Source: Bacillota bacterium (lineage in GTDB: Bacteria; Bacillota; Clostridia; Christensenellales; Aristaeellaceae). Taken from it: a stretch of DNA of 56,218 nucleotides. A model generated the notes under the pieces. The model ran no database searches and was not told where the DNA came from. It saw nothing but the letters and a program-made list of their open reading frames with translations. The position numbers and the translations under genes are program-made. The stretch covers positions 1-56,218 of the forward strand of contig JAEZJP010000288.1 in NCBI GenBank assembly GCA_023415715.1. Direction: 5' to 3'. Shown piece after piece: positions 50,750 to 56,218 of this stretch (positions within the stretch are counted from its first letter, which is position 1; every line of letters starts with the position of its first letter).

Positions 50750-52282
50750 TTATTTGGCGTTCACAGCTTCAATCAGATCGTTGCCGCCCTGTTCCATCCA
50801 TTCGTTCACAGCCTTGTCAAAGCCCGCTTCATCGATCTGGCCCATGATGTATTGCACACGGGCGTCGGAGATGATGGTGGCGATGGAGGCATCCAGGTTC
50901 AGTTGGTCGGGCGTCAATAAACCAACGCTAAGATCCGCCACGGAGTAAGGCTCGTTCGCCACGAACTCAGCCGTGATCCTGTCCAGCTCGGTCATGCCCT
51001 GGCCGTAATCGTGGTTGACCACGCGGCGCGGAACAATGGAGATGAACACTTCGCTGGAGCCGTCATCCACGCGCAGCTTGCGCTGCTCGTCACTGATGGC
51101 AATGGTGCCGTCGGCATTCTCGGTATAGTGCAGGTCCTTGACGCCCACGGTGAGGAGCTTATCGCCATCGCCGATGGTACGCAGCGCGGCCAGGAAATCC
51201 AGGATCTTTTTGACGGTGGCTTCATCCTTCACGGCAGCCTTGGGAATCAAAAGGCCGCCCATGCCGCCCATGGACAATGTGGAGTTGATGACCGGCTTGC
51301 CGCTGGGATCATTCAGCAGATAGTTGCGGCCAATGACGGCGGTGGGAGTAACATTGTCAAACAGGCTGTCATACTTGCCGCCGGGGTGGCGGGCATTGGT
51401 GGCGGTGGTGAACATGGAGCCCGCTTTGCCTTCAGCCAGGGGAAGGTGCTTGTCATTGCCCTTGACCAAGGCAAAGTCGCTGTTCATGTAGCCGTTGTCG
51501 TACATATCCTTGAAGAGCTTCAGGGTGTCTTTGTACTCTTTGAAGGTGAAGTAGGGCATGATCTTGCCCTCGGCATTTTTGCCCCAGCGGTTGGGCGCGC
51601 CAAGGGCCACGGCCAGGGTGTCAAAACCGGCATAGGTCAATTCCTTGTTGGCATCGTCGATGTAGGCAAAGCCGTAGGTGTCCTTCTGGCCGTTGCCGTC
51701 AGGATCCTTCTCAGTAAAAGCCTTGGCCATCTCGTAGAACTCCTGGGCGGTGGCGGGCACCTTCATGCCGAGCTTATCCAGCCAGTCCTGCCTGTACAGC
51801 ATGGCTACGCGGGCGCTGGATACCAGGAAGGGGAACAGGTAGTTGCGGCCGCCCACGGCGGTGACCGTCAATGCATAGGGGGTCAGAAGGTCGTTTTTGA
51901 ACACTTCATATTGAGGAAGAAGATCCGTCAGATCCCAGAACACGCCATACTGGCAGTAATCCAGGTATGCGGAGTTGGTGGTCAGGCCGCTGGTGACCGC
52001 CATGACCATGGGCTGATCGGTGGAGGCCATTACAGTGTTGAACTTCTGTACAAAGTCGCCCTGGGGCGCGTAGGTAATCTGAAGGTCAACATTATACAGC
52101 TTTTCCACAGCTTCCAGGACTGGGTTTCCTTTCTCGTCTACGGTACCGGCCGGGGGTTGGTCCGCATAGAAGGGTACAAGCATGGTGATGACCAGAGGTG
52201 CTTCTTCGGCTAAGGCTCCGGTGAAGGTCATCGTTCCCAACAGCATAAGGATCGCCAGGAGCAGGGACAGGGTTTTGCGCAT
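50750..52282 (-). CDS. Extracellular oligogalacturonide-binding protein, LplA type
   Basis: Binding protein of the pectin importer, 510 aa from ATG 52282 with GAGGAGG nine bases upstream. The signal peptide MRKTLSLLLAILMLLGTMTF... ends ALA-EE and has no lipobox Cys. Family marks: LYNVDLQITYAP, LYRQDWLDKLGMKVPATAQEF, DPDGNGQKDTYGFAYI and NRWGKNAEG. First gene of the SBP-LplB-LplC-ogl-kdgF unit. Likely activated by the divergent membrane AraC regulator through the direct repeats upstream. Ligand is inferred from ogl. Confidence 0.92.
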   Translation of the reverse strand: MRKTLSLLLAILMLLGTMTFTGALAEEAPLVITMLVPFYADQPPAGTVDEKGNPVLEAVEKLYNVDLQITYAPQGDFVQKFNTVMASTDQPMVMAVTSGLTTNSAYLDYCQYGVFWDLTDLLPQYEVFKNDLLTPYALTVTAVGGRNYLFPFLVSSARVAMLYRQDWLDKLGMKVPATAQEFYEMAKAFTEKDPDGNGQKDTYGFAYIDDANKELTYAGFDTLAVALGAPNRWGKNAEGKIMPYFTFKEYKDTLKLFKDMYDNGYMNSDFALVKGNDKHLPLAEGKAGSMFTTATNARHPGGKYDSLFDNVTPTAVIGRNYLLNDPSGKPVINSTLSMGGMGGLLIPKAAVKDEATVKKILDFLAALRTIGDGDKLLTVGVKDLHYTENADGTIAISDEQRKLRVDDGSSEVFISIVPRRVVNHDYGQGMTELDRITAEFVANEPYSVADLSVGLLTPDQLNLDASIATIISDARVQYIMGQIDEAGFDKAVNEWMEQGGNDLIEAVNAK

Positions 52283-52353
52283 GGTTTTAATCCTCCTCAT
52301 TATGTGGTTTTGGTGAGAGGGCACGTTCCCTTTTTACAGGGTCATGATAATTC

Positions 52354-52382
52354 AGTATACGTAGGCCCATGATTGCACACAA
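52354..52382 (-). promoter_or_regulatory. Promoter of the oligogalacturonide operon
   Basis: Minus strand TTGTGT (52377-52382), 17-base spacer, TATACT (52354-52359), about 70 bases before the binding-protein ATG. The poor -35 fits a promoter that needs an activator. Confidence 0.55.
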
Positions 52383-52400
52383 TCTCAAAACCATAAACGG

Positions 52401-52435
52401 GATATTCAATTTATGGAAAGTGCGATATTCAAATT
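52401..52435 (-). promoter_or_regulatory. Candidate AraC-type operator: direct repeats GATATTCAA
   Basis: GATATTCAATTT (52401-52412) and GATATTCAAATT (52424-52435) are direct repeats 23 bases apart, about two helical turns, just upstream of the operon's weak -35. This is where an AraC-family activator would bind. Confidence 0.5.
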
Positions 52436-52499
52436 CGCAACTCATGCGCAAAATCGCAAATCTGGTGTATTTTGGCTGATTGCAGCCTGTTTGTGATCT

Positions 52500-52527
52500 T
52501 TGCATACCCGTTGCTATATGGTATATT
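52500..52527 (+). promoter_or_regulatory. Promoter of the membrane AraC regulator gene
   Basis: TTGCAT (52500-52505), 16-base spacer, TGG-TATATT (52522-52527). About 35 bases before the ATG at 52562. Confidence 0.5.
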
Positions 52528-52561
52528 GGATGTGGTGTAATACATGCTGGAGGCGGGACGG

Positions 52562-54877
52562 ATGCAGGAATTTCGCCAACGGATGCGCAAGAAGGTATAC
52601 AGAACATTTTTGCTGTCCTTCCTTCTTGTGTTTGTATTGCCTGCCGCGGCTCTGGTAGGTTTTATGGCCAATATGCTGGGCACGGTGGAAAAGGAGCTGG
52701 AAACTTCCAACCACCTGATGCTGGAGCAGATGAAGAGCGGAGCGGACGGACAGCTGTATGCCGTAACGCGCTTCGGCGATACATTGGTGGCGGACGACAA
52801 GGTGCTGTACTTTTCCAGCATAGCAGACCCTTTGCAGTACCTGAACAATATCACCGCATTTCAGACGCTTCGCACCCTGATCCAGGAAATGACCAGCCTG
52901 CAAATCGCCAATTCCAGCGTCGGCAGCAGCTACCTGTATTTTATGCGCAGCCAGAAGGTAATCGCCAATACCGTTATGACGGGGCAGGATTATTTCCAGC
53001 GCCGGCTCACCAGCGAATTTTCTAAGTATGAGGATTGGCTCACCTATTTGAGCAGAGGTGAAAACGGGTTCGTACGCCGCGAAGAGGGGGCGCTGCGCAA
53101 CCCGCTTTCGTATGTGCGCACCATTATGAGGGGCGATGTGCCGTCCGTGACCATCGTCATCACATTGGACGAAAGCGTGCTCAGGCAGTTTAATCAGTTG
53201 GTGAGGGAAAAGCAGGGCATGGGCTTCACCATTCTGGATTCCGGGGGGCAGGTGCTGTATTCCACGCTGCCGGAAGTTGCCTTTGCCGCCTCTGTGAACG
53301 TCCGCGCCATAAACGGCGATGCCCAGGGGGTCCAAAGCCCTCAGGGCAAGCTGCGCTTATCCTATATCCGCAGTGCCGACACGGGCTGCGTATACGTGGT
53401 ATCTATACCCGAAAGCATCTATTGGACACGGCTTAACACCATCCGCCAGGTGAGCCTGCTGGTAGTGATGGTGATTTTGGCGGTAGGATTTTTCCTGTCT
53501 TTTGCGTTTGCCAAGCGGCAGTACCGGCCCATTCATGCGCTGCGCAGCTTTGTGGAGGGCATTTCCTCTTCAGGCCAGCCGGAGAGCGGCGACGATTTTG
53601 CCTATCTTCAGGAAATGATGCAGAGCATGAAAAACAGCCGCCTGTCCATTAACCAAAGGCTGAGGTTCTCCAACCAGAACATGGAGCACTTTGTTCTGGA
53701 ATCGCTTATGTGGGGGACATACGGCTCCATCAAGGAAGTGGAGGAGCAGCTTCTGGCCCTGGACATTGCCTACGACAGCGACAGCTTTGTGGTGGCCGGC
53801 TTTTGTGCGGACGGATTTATCGACAGCGCCGTTTTACCCGAGGATGGGGAGGACGACGCGCAGCTTATGCGCTTTGTTATGCGCAATGTGTTTTCTGAAC
53901 TGCTGGCGGGCTACAACGCAAGGCTGGCCGAGCTTCATGGCTGGACGTACGCGCTTTTGTGCCTTCCCGCCGGATCAGATGCCTGGCAGGAGAAGCTGGA
54001 GGATGCGCTGCTTAGCGGCAGGCAGATTCTCAAAGACAATTTCGACCTTGGCCTCACCGTCGCCGTCAGCTTCCGGGTACAGGGCCTGCACAAAATCTCT
54101 AAGGCCTATGGCTTTACGCGGGATGCGCTTGCATCCAGGCAGCCGGGTACGGATGAGCTGCTCCTTTATTGGAAGCGGGAGATTGCCCAGCTGCCGGTGG
54201 AGCGGTTCACGGAAGAGATCGAGGCGATTGCAAGACGTCTGGAGCAATTAACTGCCGCCGGGGATTTGGGGGAAGCGAAGCAGCAAATCCATCTCATGAA
54301 AAAAGCCGCGGCAGCACTGCCCGGCTGGACGGTAAAAATGCAGTGCGCCGTATTGTTGCAGGGGATTATGCAAAACCTGTCGCTGCGCTTTTCCCGCGAG
54401 GAAGTGGAACCTGTCTCCCAACGCGTGCAGCAGTATATGGAATCACCCCCTGCCAAGGATGATTTTCTGGAGCTAAACCGCATTGTGGAGGATGCCTGTG
54501 CGCTTGGCGCCGCAGCCAATGAAAACGTGCGGCGCGCCGATATTGCCCGCACGGCGGACGAGTACATCCAGGAGCACTATGCCCAAAGCAGTATGTCTAT
54601 CAGCCGCGTGGCGGAGCATTTGAACCTTACCGCCAGCTACGCATCCGCATTATACAAGCGGCAGACGGGGCAGGCTATGCTGGATACCATCAACCTGACC
54701 CGCATCTATCATGCCAAGCTGCTTTTAACCGGCAGCCACATGAGCCTGGAGCAGGTGGCGGAGAAGGTGGGCTATTACAACAGCTCCTCCTTCATAAGGG
54801 CCTTCAAAAAATACGAGAATATCACACCTGGCCAATACAGGGTACTGAAAGGTAAAGCGGCCGGGGAAACTGGATGA
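52562..54877 (+). CDS. Membrane-bound AraC family regulator (YesS-like)
   Basis: 771 aa from ATG 52562 with GGAGG eight bases upstream. A membrane helix at about 14-40, an outside sensing domain to about 300 (Cache-like: VTIVITLDESVLRQF, GFTILDSGGQVLY), a second helix near VSLLVVMVILAVGFFLSFAF, a cytoplasmic linker, then two HTH units: MSISRVAEHLNLTASYASALYKR and LEQVAEKVGYYNSSSFIRAFKK-like, closing with TPGQYR. It senses an outside sugar and activates the divergent oligogalacturonide operon in the manner known for YesS-type regulators. The sensing ligand is not proved. Confidence 0.9.
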   Translation: MQEFRQRMRKKVYRTFLLSFLLVFVLPAAALVGFMANMLGTVEKELETSNHLMLEQMKSGADGQLYAVTRFGDTLVADDKVLYFSSIADPLQYLNNITAFQTLRTLIQEMTSLQIANSSVGSSYLYFMRSQKVIANTVMTGQDYFQRRLTSEFSKYEDWLTYLSRGENGFVRREEGALRNPLSYVRTIMRGDVPSVTIVITLDESVLRQFNQLVREKQGMGFTILDSGGQVLYSTLPEVAFAASVNVRAINGDAQGVQSPQGKLRLSYIRSADTGCVYVVSIPESIYWTRLNTIRQVSLLVVMVILAVGFFLSFAFAKRQYRPIHALRSFVEGISSSGQPESGDDFAYLQEMMQSMKNSRLSINQRLRFSNQNMEHFVLESLMWGTYGSIKEVEEQLLALDIAYDSDSFVVAGFCADGFIDSAVLPEDGEDDAQLMRFVMRNVFSELLAGYNARLAELHGWTYALLCLPAGSDAWQEKLEDALLSGRQILKDNFDLGLTVAVSFRVQGLHKISKAYGFTRDALASRQPGTDELLLYWKREIAQLPVERFTEEIEAIARRLEQLTAAGDLGEAKQQIHLMKKAAAALPGWTVKMQCAVLLQGIMQNLSLRFSREEVEPVSQRVQQYMESPPAKDDFLELNRIVEDACALGAAANENVRRADIARTADEYIQEHYAQSSMSISRVAEHLNLTASYASALYKRQTGQAMLDTINLTRIYHAKLLLTGSHMSLEQVAEKVGYYNSSSFIRAFKKYENITPGQYRVLKGKAAGETG

Positions 54878-54938
54878 TCGGGATAGAAGATGTTGTATTG
54901 CCGCGGTCACTGCCTTTCAATGCCGGATCATGCCATCA

Positions 54939-55529
54939 TCAAAAATGCGTCGCGTATTCCATCCTTTTGGCTGTAATTCCGGCAGCCTCCGCGCCCAGCA
55001 GTTTTTTAACAAGATATAGGCACATATCTATACCTGAGGAGATTCCGGCGGATGTAACGATTTTGCCTTCGTCCACAAACTTCACATCGCGCAGAACATG
55101 TATTTTGGGGTATTCCTTTTCCAGTCGTTCTGTATCCATCCAATGCGTGACGGCTGATTTTCCGTCAAGCAGTCCGGCTTGTGCCAGAAGGAAAGCTCCT
55201 GTGCAAACGGAGGCGACAAGCGATGCTTGTTCGGCACACTTTATTATCCAGCGGATAAGCACCTCGTTGTGAATCTCTTCTGTTTCTGCGCCGTAACCGC
55301 CCGGTATGATCAGGATATCCGGTTTGGGCACGGAGGATATGGAGTAGTGCGGCTGAACAAGAAGCCCGTTTCTGGCATGGATCACACGGTCTTCCTTGGC
55401 AATGGTGTAAACGGAAAAAGGCTTGTGTCCAGGCGATTCTTCCGTAATCGAAAATACCTCGAAGGGGCCGGCGAAGTCCAGTACCTCCACCTCATCAAAC
55501 AACAATATGCCTACCTTCCAACTGCTCAT
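54939..55529 (-). CDS. DJ-1/PfpI family protein
   Basis: 196 aa, cytosolic, glutamine-amidotransferase-like fold. The start MSSWKVGILLFDEVEVLDFAGPFEVF, the ILIIPGGYGAE loop and the nucleophile elbow VASVCTGAFLLAQAGLLDGKSAVTHW (Cys in VCTGAF, in parts) match isonitrile hydratase-like and PfpI-like proteins. The C-terminal SAGISSGIDMCLYLV is typical of this branch. ATG 55529 has GGGAG seven bases upstream. It lies between the AraC regulator and the KduD-like gene. Substrate is unknown; it could be a glyoxalase, hydratase or chaperone. Confidence 0.85.
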   Translation of the reverse strand: MSSWKVGILLFDEVEVLDFAGPFEVFSITEESPGHKPFSVYTIAKEDRVIHARNGLLVQPHYSISSVPKPDILIIPGGYGAETEEIHNEVLIRWIIKCAEQASLVASVCTGAFLLAQAGLLDGKSAVTHWMDTERLEKEYPKIHVLRDVKFVDEGKIVTSAGISSGIDMCLYLVKKLLGAEAAGITAKRMEYATHF

Positions 55530-55576
55530 ATCCGTCTCCCCCTTCACATTCAAACAGGTATATTATACGCTCAATG

Positions 55577-55612
55577 CAAAGCGGCCTGCGCATATTTTGC
55601 GCAGGCCGCTTT
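55577..55612. terminator. Hairpin terminator after the KduD-like gene
   Basis: AAAGCGGCCTGCGCA and TGCGCAGGCCGCTTT pair perfectly around a short AT-rich loop, nine bases after the stop codon of the minus-strand gene. The T-run is short. Confidence 0.75.
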
Positions 55613-55620
55613 CTCAGTCC

Positions 55621-56218
55621 TTATGGCTGCTTGCCAATATAGGCCAGTATGCCGCCGTCCACATACAGTATATGCCCGTTCACAAAGTCGGAGGCAGGGG
55701 AAGCCAGGAATACCGCCGGGCCGATCAGGTCGTCCGTTTTGCCCCAACGGTTGGCGGGCGTCTTGGAAAGAATGAACTTGTTGAAGGGGTGCTCCGGTGT
55801 GCGCAGCGGTGCGGTTTGCGGCGTTTCAATATACCCCGGCCCTATGCCGTTGCACTGGATATTGAATGCGCCGTACTCGCTGGCAATGTTCCTTGTCAGC
55901 ATTTTCAGGCCGCCCTTGGCCGCCGCGTAGGCCGATACCGTTTCCCGGCCCAGTTCCGACATCATGGAACAGATGTTGATGATCTTTCCGCCGCCCTTTT
56001 TGATCATAGCGGGGATTACGGCCTTGGCGCAGATGAAAGGGGCGTTCAGGTCCACGTCGATCACCTGGCGAAAGTCCGCAGCAGACATCTCGATCATGGG
56101 GATTCTCTTGATGATCCCGGCGTTGTTCACCAGGATATCGATGACGCCGATTTCCTTTTCGATTTTTGAAACAAGCTCCTGCACTGCGTTTTCGTCGGTC
56201 ACGTCGCACACGTAGCCG
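55621..56218 (-). CDS. kduD: 2-dehydro-3-deoxy-D-gluconate 5-dehydrogenase-like SDR (KduD), N-terminus missing
   Basis: Short-chain dehydrogenase cut by the right edge; about 199 residues remain and the N-terminal Rossmann start (TGxxxGxG) is off the window. Visible marks: CDVTDENAV, the NNAG motif (LVNNAGIIKR), catalytic Ser in NICSMM, the YxxxK pair in SAYAAAKGG, and IGPGYIETPQTAPLR with the C-terminal DFVNGHILYVDGGILAYIGKQP, which I associate with KduD/gluconate 5-dehydrogenase. KduD reduces 2,5-diketo-3-deoxygluconate with NAD(P)H, the step after KduI in pectin breakdown, and fits the neighbouring ogl and kdgF genes. Gluconate 5-dehydrogenase is the alternative. Confidence 0.85.
   Translation of the reverse strand, partial: GYVCDVTDENAVQELVSKIEKEIGVIDILVNNAGIIKRIPMIEMSAADFRQVIDVDLNAPFICAKAVIPAMIKKGGGKIINICSMMSELGRETVSAYAAAKGGLKMLTRNIASEYGAFNIQCNGIGPGYIETPQTAPLRTPEHPFNKFILSKTPANRWGKTDDLIGPAVFLASPASDFVNGHILYVDGGILAYIGKQP

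Noticed and set aside
51011..52213. 400-codon plus-strand frame opposite the pectin binding-protein gene
   Set aside because: Gly/His/Val-rich shadow protein without motifs; the minus-strand binding protein is certain.
1..56218. CRISPR arrays, tRNA or rRNA genes, transposases and integrases
   Set aside because: No regular short repeats with spacers, no cloverleaf or rRNA-like stretches and no transposase or integrase motifs were found by reading; a tRNAscan/Rfam run would be decisive.

Overview
The window looks like chromosomal DNA of a Bacillota (Firmicutes) bacterium of the class Clostridia. The evidence is low-GC Gram-positive style genes (DnaD/DnaI helicase loading, PyrR, DUF4364, DegV, RecD2, YesM/YesN-type two-component systems, LplABC-type sugar importers), strong AGGAGG ribosome sites and sigma-A promoters, in DNA of moderately high GC. 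No rRNA, tRNA, CRISPR array, transposase or phage gene was seen. The substrate-binding proteins mostly carry plain signal peptides rather than lipoboxes, so the exact lineage (a Christensenellales-like uncultured group is my guess) and envelope type are open.

Left part (1-6.4 kb): the start of a second sugar ABC ATPase, a small unknown gene, and a galactose importer mglB-mglA-mglC. Its permease carries a roughly 365-residue N-terminal extension with a duplicated helical region. Next (6.4-18.7 kb): a DegV lipid-binding protein and a plant-polysaccharide locus (CE7 esterase, TIM-barrel isomerase, unknown protein, AraC regulator, ROK kinase, GH105, heparinase-II-like protein, LplB/LplC/SBP importer).

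Middle (18.7-39.3 kb): housekeeping genes. These are DUF4364, a histidine-less HPr, an ABC-F ribosome-protection protein with a leader, recD2 with comF (comF is interrupted by an in-frame TGA exactly at a zinc-ligand Cys codon), an FAD dehydrogenase, a beta-propeller exported protein, an unknown protein, a degenerate GGDEF-EAL protein, an ArsC-like protein, ppa, dnaI, dnaD and, divergently, dnaE.

Right part (39.3-56.2 kb): a transcription unit of YesN-type response regulator, YesM-type kinase and a tandem ABC ATPase whose catalytic motifs are nearly all lost, with a divergent MFS transporter; pyrR-uraA behind an attenuator-like leader; and a pectin unit (SBP, two permeases, oligogalacturonate lyase, KdgF-like cupin) controlled by a divergent membrane AraC regulator, followed by a DJ-1/PfpI protein and a KduD-like dehydrogenase cut by the window edge.

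Together the genes describe a saprophyte of pectin and other plant polysaccharides: secreted or surface activities release oligomers, three ABC importers bring in galactose and oligouronides, and GH105, Ogl, KdgF and KduD convert unsaturated uronates toward 2-keto-3-deoxygluconate. Three ~160-bp imperfect palindromes and several smaller hairpin repeats lie between genes. The most unusual items are the pseudo-ABC/two-component unit, the MglC fusion, the comF TGA, and the overlapping divergent promoters at recD2/ABC-F.
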